This document shows positions 1 through 7,683 of a stretch of 64,000 nucleotides of DNA, piece by piece. The stretch spans positions 682,001-746,000 of the forward strand of contig CAVOZH010000004.1 in assembly GCA_963700955.1 (NCBI GenBank), written 5' to 3'. The notes under the pieces were generated by a model that ran no database searches, was not told where the DNA came from, and saw only the letters and a list, made by a program, of their open reading frames with translations. Numbering within the stretch: position 1 is the stretch's first letter; the number at the start of each line of letters is the position of its first letter. Position numbers and translations under genes: made by a program. Source of the stretch: Nocardioides_C sp963700955 (GTDB lineage Bacteria > Actinomycetota > Actinomycetes > Propionibacteriales > Nocardioidaceae).

Positions 1-929
1 TACTGCTGCGGGTGGCGCCCGGTGACCCCGTGTCGGCCGCCGTGGGCGGCAAGCTCAACGAGGCGGCCCTGGACGAACGCCGTGCCGCGTTGGGGCTCGA
101 CCGGCCGTTGATCGTGCAGTACTTCGACTACATCGGCCAGGTCGCCACGCTGAACTTCGGCAAGACGATCTCCGACAACCGTCCGATCGTCGACGTCATC
201 CGCGACAACGGGGGAGCGACGCTCACCCTCACGCTGGGCGCTTTCCTGATCGCGCTGCTCATCGGCATCCCGCTGGGGCTGCTGGCAGGTCGCCACCGTG
301 ACTCGGCGCGTGACGTGGTGACGCGGATCTTCGGCGTCGTCACCTATGCTGCGCCGCCGTTCTTCACAGGGCTGATGTTCGTGATCCTCGTCGCGCCGCT
401 GGGCTGGCCGACGTACGACATCGCGTCACCGATGACCAAGTTCACGGTTCCGCCGGTCACGCACATCCTGCTCGTGGACACGTTGGTGGCGGGCAATCTC
501 GACGCCTTCGTCGACGTGCTGAAGCACCATCTGCTGCCCTGCTTCACGCTGGGGCTGCTGCTGTCCGGCGTCTTCATCCGGCTGGTGCGTGTGAACCTCC
601 TGATGACCCTCAAGGGCGACTACGTCGAGGCCGCGCGAGCGCGGGGGATCCCCGAACGGTTCGTCATCCGCCGTCACGCCTTCCGAAACGCGCTCGTGCC
701 GGTGGTGACGGTGATCGGTCTCCAGGTGGCGCTGACCTTGTCGGGCGCGGTCCTGACGGAGACCACGTTCAACTGGCCCGGGCTGGGAACCCAGCTCATC
801 AAGTACCTCACGGCGCGCGACTACGCCGCAGTCCAGGGCATCGTCACGTTCTTCGCGATCGTCGTCGTGGTGGTCAGCCTCCTCGTCGACATCGTCACCG
901 CCATCATCGACCCGCGAGTGAGGTACTGA
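1..929 (+). CDS. Oligopeptide/dipeptide ABC transporter permease, DppB/OppB family (5' end cut by window)
   Basis: Inner-membrane permease that forms half of the channel of a peptide-type ABC importer. The reading frame is open from base 3 and the first visible residues, LLRVAPGDP, are the usual motif just after the first membrane helix, so only the N-terminal helix is missing. Several hydrophobic segments follow, and the cytoplasmic loop EAARARGIPERFVIRRHAFRN is the EAA-type coupling helix that contacts the ATPases. The protein ends DPRVRY, typical of the family. Its stop codon overlaps the start of the second permease (TGATG at 927-931), so the pair is translationally coupled. The solute-binding protein gene is not in view, so the substrate (peptide, nickel or other) cannot be told. 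Confidence 0.93.
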   Translation, partial: LLRVAPGDPVSAAVGGKLNEAALDERRAALGLDRPLIVQYFDYIGQVATLNFGKTISDNRPIVDVIRDNGGATLTLTLGAFLIALLIGIPLGLLAGRHRDSARDVVTRIFGVVTYAAPPFFTGLMFVILVAPLGWPTYDIASPMTKFTVPPVTHILLVDTLVAGNLDAFVDVLKHHLLPCFTLGLLLSGVFIRLVRVNLLMTLKGDYVEAARARGIPERFVIRRHAFRNALVPVVTVIGLQVALTLSGAVLTETTFNWPGLGTQLIKYLTARDYAAVQGIVTFFAIVVVVVSLLVDIVTAIIDPRVRY

Positions 930-1996
930 TGCGCAGGTCCTTCTTTGCCCCGTTCCGCAACACCACCGGGCTGGCCCGCTGGATCCTGCTGGCCGGTGTG
1001 CTGATCACCGCGGCGTTCGTGATCATGGCGCTGTTCGCCCCCTGGCTGGCGCCGTTCGACTTCAACCAGCAGAAGGTTGGCGCCGTCAAGTTCCCGAAGC
1101 TCGCCCCGCCCGGTGGCGACCACCTGTTCGGCACCAACGACCAGTTCTACGACGTGCTCTCTCGCGTCATCTGGGGTGCCCGGACCGCGCTCGAGGTGGT
1201 CAGCATCTCCGTCGTCTTCTCCGTCCTCACCGGCGTCCCGCTCGGCGTCATGTCCGGATTCGTCGGTGGGTGGCTCGACCGGATGCTGGTCTTCCTGATG
1301 GACGCGCTCTACGCGTTCCCCTCGCTCCTTCTCGCGATCGTCTTCTCGTTCCTCCTGCGTGGGCCGCTCGGCGGCGGCGTCGTGGCTGCGGCGCTCTCGC
1401 TGACGGTGATCTACATCCCGCAGTACTTCCGGGTCGTCAGGAACACCACCGTCTCCGCCCGTGAGGCGACCTACATCGAGGCAGCCCGGGCGATCGGGGC
1501 CAAGAACAGCACGATCATGGGGCGCTACCTGTTCGGCAACGTCATCCAGTCGGTGCCGGTGATCGGCACGCTGAACGCGGCCGACGCGATCGGGACGCTG
1601 GCTGCCCTCGGGTTCCTCGGACTCGGCATCCAGCCGAACGAGGCGTCGGAGTGGGGCTACGACCTCAGCCGCGCTCTGGACGACGCGGCTTCGGGGATCT
1701 GGTGGACGACGTTCTTCCCGGGTATGGCGATCGTGCTGCTCATCACGGGTCTGACGCTGGTCGGCGAGGGCCTCAACGAGACGGTCAACCCGTCGCTGCG
1801 CAAGCGCAGGCTGATGCCCGTCGAGATGCCCGCGAACGAGCCGACGAGCTACATCGCCGAGGGCGACGCGGCCGCGATGGGGGCGGGCGCACCCAACTTC
1901 CGTCGCCGGGACGACGAGCCCGAGCGGCACCGCGGAGACGACGAGCGCCATCGCGGTCCGGCGGAGACCGGAGTCAGAGAGGACGAGCCACGATGA
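929..1996 (+). CDS. Oligopeptide/dipeptide ABC transporter permease, DppC/OppC family
   Basis: Second membrane permease of the peptide-type importer, 355 aa. It has the DppC-type N-terminal helix, a periplasmic stretch containing HLFGTNDQFYDVLSRVIWG, and the EAA loop YIEAARAIGAKNSTIMGRYL near residues 185-205. The family usually ends shortly after the motif GEGLNETVNP. This protein carries about 55 extra hydrophilic residues rich in Arg, Asp and Glu after that motif, which would lie in the cytoplasm beside the ATPases. The start ATG overlaps the previous stop, and the gene's own stop overlaps the next start (ATGA at 1993-1996). The operon is therefore tightly coupled. Confidence 0.94.
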   Translation: MRRSFFAPFRNTTGLARWILLAGVLITAAFVIMALFAPWLAPFDFNQQKVGAVKFPKLAPPGGDHLFGTNDQFYDVLSRVIWGARTALEVVSISVVFSVLTGVPLGVMSGFVGGWLDRMLVFLMDALYAFPSLLLAIVFSFLLRGPLGGGVVAAALSLTVIYIPQYFRVVRNTTVSAREATYIEAARAIGAKNSTIMGRYLFGNVIQSVPVIGTLNAADAIGTLAALGFLGLGIQPNEASEWGYDLSRALDDAASGIWWTTFFPGMAIVLLITGLTLVGEGLNETVNPSLRKRRLMPVEMPANEPTSYIAEGDAAAMGAGAPNFRRRDDEPERHRGDDERHRGPAETGVREDEPR

Positions 1997-3069
1997 CCGA
2001 GCTGTACGAGCGACAGGCCGGAGACGACGCCGTGGACGGAACGCCGGTCATCGACGCACGCGACCTCCGGATCTGGTACGGCTCCGAGAAGGGCCCTGTG
2101 AAGGCGGTCGACGGGGTCAGCTTCGAGCTCCGCAAGGGCGAGATCCTGGGCCTCGTGGGGGAGTCCGGCTGCGGCAAGTCGACGCTCGGACGGGGACTCC
2201 TCAGCCTGCTCCCGGCCGGAGCCAAGATGGCCGGCGAGCTCCGCTTCAAGGGTCAGGACCTCCTCACGCTGCCGAAGAAGGAGATGTACGCCAAGCGCGG
2301 TCCCGAGCTCGGCATGATCTTCCAGGAGCCGCTGACCCGGCTGAACCCGCTGATGCGCATCTCCGAGCACTTCGAGGAGACGCTGAGGACCCACGAGAAG
2401 GGCATCAGCAAGGCCGCGATCGAGTCGCGAGCGCTCGAGGTACTGCGGCTGATGGGCATCCCGCCCACGCGCTACCGTTCCTACCCGCACGAGTTCTCCG
2501 GCGGCATGCGCCAGCGACTGATGATCGCCCTCGCGCTCGTGCTGCGACCCGCCTTCGTCGTGGCCGACGAGCCCACCACGGCGCTCGACGTGCTCGTCGA
2601 GGCGCAGATCATCCGGATCCTTCACGACCTCCGGCGCGAGTTCAACACGTCGCTGCTGCTGATCACGCACAACCTCGGCATCATCGCCGAGGCGTGCGAC
2701 CGGGTGGCGGTGATGTACGCCGGGGAGATCGTCGAGATCGGGGACGCCCGGGAGGTGTTCTCGGAGCCGCAGCACCCCTACACCCGCGAGCTGCTCCGCT
2801 CGACCATCTCGCTGTCCACCACCGGGCTGAACTACATCCCCGGCTCGCCTCCCAACCTCGTCGACCCGCCGACCGGGTGCCACTTCCACCCGCGGTGCCC
2901 TGACGCGATGAACATCTGCGCCACCGTCCACCCGGAGCAGCGGGTGATGCCCAACGGCACGAAGGTGCAGTGCTGGGCGGCGGACCTCGCGAACGGCGTG
3001 GTCTCCCTGGACGAGCACGAGAGGGCCCCCCTGGCCCGAGAGGAGATCTCCGTTGCAGACGAAGCGTGA
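1993..3069 (+). CDS. Oligopeptide/dipeptide ABC transporter ATP-binding protein, OppD family
   Basis: First of the paired ATPases that drive the importer, 358 aa. Walker A is GESGCGKST near residues 57-65, the ABC signature is FSGGMRQR, and Walker B is VVADEPTTALD. The C-terminal oligopeptide-transporter extension contains the Cys-rich motif CHFHPRCPDAMNIC, which in some relatives ligates an Fe-S cluster. ATG 1993 is chosen because it overlaps the permease stop. The same frame is open further upstream, but that part is antisense-like noise inside the permease gene. The 3' end overlaps the next gene by 17 bases. Confidence 0.95.
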   Translation: MTELYERQAGDDAVDGTPVIDARDLRIWYGSEKGPVKAVDGVSFELRKGEILGLVGESGCGKSTLGRGLLSLLPAGAKMAGELRFKGQDLLTLPKKEMYAKRGPELGMIFQEPLTRLNPLMRISEHFEETLRTHEKGISKAAIESRALEVLRLMGIPPTRYRSYPHEFSGGMRQRLMIALALVLRPAFVVADEPTTALDVLVEAQIIRILHDLRREFNTSLLLITHNLGIIAEACDRVAVMYAGEIVEIGDAREVFSEPQHPYTRELLRSTISLSTTGLNYIPGSPPNLVDPPTGCHFHPRCPDAMNICATVHPEQRVMPNGTKVQCWAADLANGVVSLDEHERAPLAREEISVADEA

Positions 3070-4408
3070 CGCCACAGACACGGGCGCTGCCCTGGTCGAC
3101 ATCGAGGACCTCGAGGTCCACTTCCAGCTGCGCGGCGGCAACCTGAGGCGACTGCTCGGCATGGACACCGGGACCGTCAAGGCCGTCGACGGGGTGAACC
3201 TCTCCCTCAAGCGGGGCGAGGTGCTCGGGCTGGTCGGTGAGTCCGGCAGCGGCAAGACGACCCTCGGCCGGGCGATGCTGGGGCTCGCGCCGTCCACCCA
3301 GGGTTCGATCACCTACCACGAGCGCGGGCAGGACGGCCAGGTCGTCGACCGGGTGGTCTCCCAGCTGCGCGGCGCCGACCTGCGCAGGCTCCGCACGGAC
3401 CTGCAGATGGTCTTCCAGGACCCCAACGCCGCGTTGAACCCCTCGATGAACCTCGAGACCGCGGTGGGACACCCGCTCAAGATCCACGGAATCGCCAGCG
3501 GGGAGGACCTCCGCCAGCGGGTCGCGGCCGCGCTCGAGCGGGTCGGCCTCGCCCCGGCCGACCAGTTCATGGCGAAGTACCCAGCAGACCTGTCCGGCGG
3601 GCAGAAGCAGCGAGCGGTCATCGCACGCGCGATCATCCTCGATCCCGAGGTGCTCGTCGCCGACGAGCCGGTCTCGATGCTCGACATGAGCGTTCGCGCC
3701 AAGATCCTCCAGCTCATGCTCGACCTGAAGAACGACCTGGGTCTGACCTACGTCTACATCACCCACGACCTGGCCAGCGCGAAGTTCTTCTGCGACCGGG
3801 TCGCGATCATGTACCTCGGCCGGATCGTGGAGGTCGGCCCCACCGAGGAGATCTTCGCCGACCCCAAGCACCCCTACACGAAGGCGCTGCTCAAGGCGAT
3901 CCCGGAGCCGGACCCCGAGAAGATGGTCCCTCGTGACCTGCCTCGGGGCGAGATCCCCGACGCCGCACGGCCGCCGCTCGGCTGTTCCTTCCACCCCCGT
4001 TGCCCCGAGGCTGTCGCCGAGTGCGGCTGGGAGTCACGGGATCTGCGGGCGCTGCTCGAGGAGCACTGGACGCGGCAGGACCCCTCGGTCTACGAGCGCG
4101 AGCAGGGACTGGTAGGGGACCTGGAGAAGCTCGACAAGGCCGAGAAGTCGGTGATCCTCGGCACGGGTGTCAACGCCGGTCGGGTCAAGACGATGCTCGA
4201 CGGGGTCAGGTCGGAGAACGCCGCAGAGCCGTTCTGGAAGGGCGTCGACTCCGTCGAGGAGACCAACGAGGGCGTTGAGGTGCGCTTCCACAAGGGCTAC
4301 GACCCGCTGCTGCGTCCCTCGGGTGGCGTCGAGGTTGCCTGTGTGCTGCATCCGACCCCCGTGACCACGGAGCCGGCACTTCCGGAGGACTCCCGCACAC
4401 AGGACTGA
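3053..4408 (+). CDS. Oligopeptide/dipeptide ABC transporter ATP-binding protein, OppF family, with long C-terminal extension
   Basis: Second ATPase of the importer, 451 aa against about 330 aa for a usual OppF. Walker A is GESGSGKTT, the signature is LSGGQKQR and Walker B is LVADEPVSMLD. The Cys motif CSFHPRCP is followed by about 120 residues not found in short family members, ending near VACVLHPTP. Longer actinobacterial relatives have comparable tails. The start is a TTG at 3053 with a good Shine-Dalgarno (GAGAGGAG) upstream, overlapping the oppD 3' end. An NTP-binding heterodimer with the OppD-like protein is expected. The gene converges on the RecB-type nuclease with 11 bases between stops and no clear hairpin. 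Confidence 0.93.
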   Translation: MQTKRDATDTGAALVDIEDLEVHFQLRGGNLRRLLGMDTGTVKAVDGVNLSLKRGEVLGLVGESGSGKTTLGRAMLGLAPSTQGSITYHERGQDGQVVDRVVSQLRGADLRRLRTDLQMVFQDPNAALNPSMNLETAVGHPLKIHGIASGEDLRQRVAAALERVGLAPADQFMAKYPADLSGGQKQRAVIARAIILDPEVLVADEPVSMLDMSVRAKILQLMLDLKNDLGLTYVYITHDLASAKFFCDRVAIMYLGRIVEVGPTEEIFADPKHPYTKALLKAIPEPDPEKMVPRDLPRGEIPDAARPPLGCSFHPRCPEAVAECGWESRDLRALLEEHWTRQDPSVYEREQGLVGDLEKLDKAEKSVILGTGVNAGRVKTMLDGVRSENAAEPFWKGVDSVEETNEGVEVRFHKGYDPLLRPSGGVEVACVLHPTPVTTEPALPEDSRTQD

Positions 4409-4419
4409 GCCTTGGCCGG

Positions 4420-5289
4420 CTACCCGTCGAGCTCGCCGCTGACCGGTGAGCCGATCTCGAGCACGGGCAGCTCCGGCGGAGTGCCCCCGAACTCCGGGCA
4501 GAGCGCCTGGTGCGCGCACCACCCGCAGAGGGCGCTGCGCCGGGGGCGCCAGTCTCCGGTCTCCTGGGCGAGGGCGATGGCCTTCCACAGCGCCTCCACC
4601 TTGCGCTCCGTCGCCCGCAGGTCGGCCTCGTCGGGGGAGTAGCGAAGCAGCTCGCCGCTGCCGAGGTAGATCAGCTGCAGCATGGCGGGGACCACGCCCC
4701 GGGTGCGCCAGAGGACGAGGGCGTAGAACTTCATCTGGAACAGCGCCTTGGCCTCGAACGCCGGGTGTGGCGCCTTGCCGGTCTTGTAGTCGACCACCCG
4801 GATCTCCCCGGTGGGCGCGATGTCGACCCGGTCGACGAAGCCGCGCAGCAGGAGTTTCGAATCGAGCAGCGTCTCGACGTAGAGCTCCCGCTCGGCGGGC
4901 TCGAGCCGGGTGGGGTCCTCCAGCGCGAAGTACTTCTCCAAGGACGCACGGCATGAGCTGAGCCAGGCGCCGATCTCCGGCCCCTCCTCACCGAACATCC
5001 CGGCGATCTCCGGGTCGGCCTCCAGCACCGACTCCCAGGCCGGCTGCAGCAGGCCGGCCGCCTGCTCCGGGGTCCGGTGTGCGGCGGGAAGGTCGAAGAG
5101 GTCCTCGAGCACCTTGTGCACCACCGTGCCGCGCACGGCGTCGGGCGAGGACGGCTCAGGCAGCCTGTCGACGGTGCGGAAGCGGTAGAGGAGTGGGCAC
5201 GTCATGAAGTCGCTCGCCCGGCTTGGTGACAGCGATCCGAGGACGTCCACCCCGTCTACCAATGTCCTGGTTTCCACGTCCTGCGTCAT
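4420..5289 (-). CDS. RecB-family PD-(D/E)XK nuclease
   Basis: Single-domain nuclease-like protein of 289 aa, related to the C-terminal nuclease of RecB/AddB and to Cas4-like exonucleases. The N-terminal part has SPSRASDFMTCPLLYRF, the usual entry motif with a cysteine. The core includes GTVVHKVLEDLF, the catalytic D-(X)n-(D/E)XK strand in GEIRVVDYKTGK, and a C-terminal CGWCAHQALCP cluster that together with the early Cys could hold an Fe-S cluster. Orthologues are widespread in actinobacteria next to the tRNA methyltransferase and proteasome genes. The natural substrate is not known to me. A TANNNT box lies 7 nt before the ATG, suggesting a leaderless mRNA. Confidence 0.88.
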   Translation of the reverse strand: MTQDVETRTLVDGVDVLGSLSPSRASDFMTCPLLYRFRTVDRLPEPSSPDAVRGTVVHKVLEDLFDLPAAHRTPEQAAGLLQPAWESVLEADPEIAGMFGEEGPEIGAWLSSCRASLEKYFALEDPTRLEPAERELYVETLLDSKLLLRGFVDRVDIAPTGEIRVVDYKTGKAPHPAFEAKALFQMKFYALVLWRTRGVVPAMLQLIYLGSGELLRYSPDEADLRATERKVEALWKAIALAQETGDWRPRRSALCGWCAHQALCPEFGGTPPELPVLEIGSPVSGELDG

Positions 5290-5296
5290 GCTGCAA

Positions 5297-5302
5297 ACCC
5301 TA
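5297..5302 (-). promoter_or_regulatory. -10 element of the RecB-type nuclease gene (leaderless)
   Basis: On the minus strand TAGGGT is followed by 7 nt and then the ATG at 5289, the spacing expected when transcription starts on the start codon. Confidence 0.55.
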
Positions 5303-5374
5303 GGTGACCCCGCCGACAGTCATGGGGAGGACCAGCGCGCAGGCCGTCTGGCCGCCGTACCTTCGCGGCACCGA

Positions 5375-5380
5375 TAGCCT
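5375..5380 (+). promoter_or_regulatory. -10 element of the site-2 protease gene (leaderless)
   Basis: TAGCCT, then GATCAC, then the GTG start at 5387. There is no Shine-Dalgarno, so a leaderless transcript is likely. Confidence 0.55.
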
Positions 5381-5386
5381 GATCAC

Positions 5387-6538
5387 GTGGAGCAGAGGAC
5401 ACCGGATTCGGGCACAGCGCCGACCAAGCGACAGCCCGGCACGTTGCGCATCGGCCAGATCGGCGGCGTCGACGTGCTCGTGCGCTCCTCCTGGCTACTC
5501 GTCGCCGCCTTGATCGCGGTGCTGTTGGCGCCCCGCGTGGAGGAGGTCCAGCCGGGTCTCGGCGCCGGCAAGTACGTCGCCGGGCTCGCCTTCGCGGTAC
5601 TGCTCTACCTCTCGGTCCTCCTGCACGAGATGTCGCACGCACTCATGGCCAAGCGCTTCGGGCTTCCCGTTCGCTCGATCACGTTGCACTTCCTCGGCGG
5701 CGTCACCGAGATCGAGGGCGAGCCCGACACCCCGGGCCGGGAGTTCGGCGTATCGGTCGTCGGCCCCCTCACCTCTATCGCATTCGGAGGGCTGGCCCTG
5801 GCGTTGCTGGCCGTGACCCCGGGAGGGTTGCTGCGCATGGCTGTCGAGGGCCTGGCCGGCGCGAACCTCATCGTCGGGATCCTGAACCTCGTGCCCGGGC
5901 TTCCCCTCGACGGTGGCCGAGTGCTGCGGGCCGCGGTCTGGAAGATCACAGGCAGCCCCCACCGCGGGACGGTCGTCGCCGGCTGGGGCGGTCGGGTGGT
6001 GGCGGTGCTCGTGCTCCTGTGGCCGATGGCACAGCAGGCGGTGTTCAACCAGCCGCCGGACATCGTCGACTACCTGCTCGCCTTCGTCATCGCCACCTTC
6101 CTGTGGGGCGGTGCCTCCGCTGCCATCATGCAGGCGAAGGTGCGACAGAAGCTCCCCGCCCTCCAGGCACGCGCTCTCGCCAGGCGGGCGCTCGCGGTGC
6201 CCCATGACCTCCCCCTGGCCGAGGCCGTACGACGGGCGCAGGAGCAACAGGCCGGCAGCATCGTCGTACTCGACCAGCACGGCCGCCCCAGCGGGATCGC
6301 CAACGAGGCGGCGATCGTCGCCACCCCGGCGGAGCGCCGCCCCTGGCTTCCGGTCGAGACGGTCTCGCGCACCATCGAGCCAGGACTGATGCTCCCGGCC
6401 GACATCGGCGGTGAGCCGTTGCTGCGCGCCATGCAGCGCACCCCCGCCACGGAGTACCTCCTGCTCGAGCCCGACGGCAGCGTCTACGGCGTGCTCGTCA
6501 CCGAGGACGTGGACCGCGCCTTCGCGGCCACGCAGTAG
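5387..6538 (+). CDS. Membrane site-2 protease family metalloprotease with CBS domains
   Basis: Intramembrane zinc metalloprotease of the S2P/M50 family, 383 aa. The zinc-binding motif HEMSH sits in a hydrophobic segment (LLHEMSHALMAKRFG, about residues 85-100), and the second conserved motif is NLVPGLPLDGGRVLRA, whose Asp is the third zinc ligand. Further membrane segments are visible around residues 30-50, 120-150 and 200-235. The last 120 residues are a CBS-like pair (AEAVRRAQEQQAGSIVVLD and EYLLLEPDGSVYGVLVTEDV) that may sense a nucleotide. The start GTG 5387 is supported by the TAGCCT box six bases upstream. Substrate unknown; the gene is divergent from the nuclease and precedes the tRNA methyltransferase. 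Confidence 0.9.
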   Translation: MEQRTPDSGTAPTKRQPGTLRIGQIGGVDVLVRSSWLLVAALIAVLLAPRVEEVQPGLGAGKYVAGLAFAVLLYLSVLLHEMSHALMAKRFGLPVRSITLHFLGGVTEIEGEPDTPGREFGVSVVGPLTSIAFGGLALALLAVTPGGLLRMAVEGLAGANLIVGILNLVPGLPLDGGRVLRAAVWKITGSPHRGTVVAGWGGRVVAVLVLLWPMAQQAVFNQPPDIVDYLLAFVIATFLWGGASAAIMQAKVRQKLPALQARALARRALAVPHDLPLAEAVRRAQEQQAGSIVVLDQHGRPSGIANEAAIVATPAERRPWLPVETVSRTIEPGLMLPADIGGEPLLRAMQRTPATEYLLLEPDGSVYGVLVTEDVDRAFAATQ

Positions 6539-6545
6539 CGACAGC

Positions 6546-6551
6546 TATCCT
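6546..6551 (+). promoter_or_regulatory. -10 element of trmI (leaderless)
   Basis: TATCCT is placed 7 nt before ATG 6559, with no Shine-Dalgarno sequence. Confidence 0.55.
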
Positions 6552-6558
6552 CCTGCGC

Positions 6559-7563
6559 ATGCCCTCCGACGACTCCGCCCCGGTGACGCCTGCCCCGAAC
6601 CCGGCCGACGACGACGCCGTCGACGTCGCACCCGAGACCTGGTCAGGGGTGCACCGCGGACCGCTGCGGACGGGGGAGTGGGTGCGCCTGACCGACACCA
6701 AGGGCCGCCGCCACAACATCTGTCTGGAGCCGGGCAAGAAGTTCTTCACCAACCGGGGCTCGCTCGACCACGACGACCTGATCGGCCGTCCGGAGGGGTT
6801 CAGCATCACCTCGTCGGCGGGTGGCGAGTACCTCGTGTTCCGGCCGCTGCTCAGCGAGTTCGTGGTCTCCATGCCGCGCGGCGCGGCGGTCGTCTACCCC
6901 AAGGACGCTGCCCAGATCGTGGCGATGGCTGACATCTTCCCGGGGGCCCGGGTGGTCGAGGCGGGCGTCGGCTCCGGCGCGCTCACCTGCTCCCTCCTCC
7001 GCGCCGTCGGTCCGCACGGCGTCGTGTCGTCGTACGAGCGTCGCGAGGAGTTCGCGGAGGTGGCGCGCAAGAACGTCACGCAGTTCTTCGGCGGGCAGCA
7101 TCCTGCCTGGCGGCTCACCGTCGGCGACCTCGTCGAGGCGCTGCCGTCCGGTGACGCTCCCGGCTCGGTGGACCGGGTGATCCTCGACATGCTCGCGCCG
7201 TGGGAGTGCGTCGACGCCGTGGCCGACGCCCTGACGCCCGGCGGCATCATCTGTGCGTACGTCGCGACGACGACGCAGCTGGGCCGGACCGTCGAGACCA
7301 TCCGGGCACACGGCGGGTTCACCGAGCCGCAGCCGTGGGAGACGCTCGTGCGCGACTGGCACGTGGAGGGGCTCGCGGTGCGTCCCGGGCACAAGATGAT
7401 CGGCCACACAGGCTTCCTGGTGACGGCACGGCGGATGGCGCCGGGGGAGACCGCCCCGGCCAAGAAGCGGCGACCGGCTCCCGGGGCATACGGCACCGAC
7501 TACCAGGGGCCCCGGCCGTCGGGTCTCCCGCCCACGGTGGTCGAGGAGCCGTACGACGCCTGA
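6559..7563 (+). CDS. trmI: tRNA (adenine-58-N1)-methyltransferase TrmI
   Basis: SAM-dependent enzyme that makes m1A at position 58 of the tRNA T loop, 334 aa. The N-terminal beta domain contains GRRHNICLEPGKKFFTNRGS. The Rossmann core begins with the SAM motif VVEAGVGSGALTCSLL (about residues 130-145), and the catalytic-loop motif is VILDMLAPWECVD. The C-terminal tail of about 45 residues is Pro- and Lys-rich. In mycobacteria the orthologue also lies next to the proteasome ATPase gene, and the same order holds here. The start ATG is preceded by a TATCCT box at leaderless spacing. Confidence 0.93.
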   Translation: MPSDDSAPVTPAPNPADDDAVDVAPETWSGVHRGPLRTGEWVRLTDTKGRRHNICLEPGKKFFTNRGSLDHDDLIGRPEGFSITSSAGGEYLVFRPLLSEFVVSMPRGAAVVYPKDAAQIVAMADIFPGARVVEAGVGSGALTCSLLRAVGPHGVVSSYERREEFAEVARKNVTQFFGGQHPAWRLTVGDLVEALPSGDAPGSVDRVILDMLAPWECVDAVADALTPGGIICAYVATTTQLGRTVETIRAHGGFTEPQPWETLVRDWHVEGLAVRPGHKMIGHTGFLVTARRMAPGETAPAKKRRPAPGAYGTDYQGPRPSGLPPTVVEEPYDA

Positions 7564-7642
7564 CTGGACCGCGCGTCGGGGTCGTTGTTGATCTGCAACC
7601 GACACACGTGAGATATCTGGTTCAGAATGTTCCCCGCGCGGG

Positions 7643-7648
7643 TAGGGT
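7643..7648 (+). promoter_or_regulatory. Candidate -10 element for arc
   Basis: TAGGGT within GGGTAGGGTCG predicts transcription from about 7655. That leaves a short leader containing GGAGGTGAT (7671-7679), an almost complete match to the 16S rRNA 3' end. Confidence 0.45.
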
Positions 7649-7683
7649 CGATTTCCAGAGGCCATGCTGCGGAGGTGATGGGC

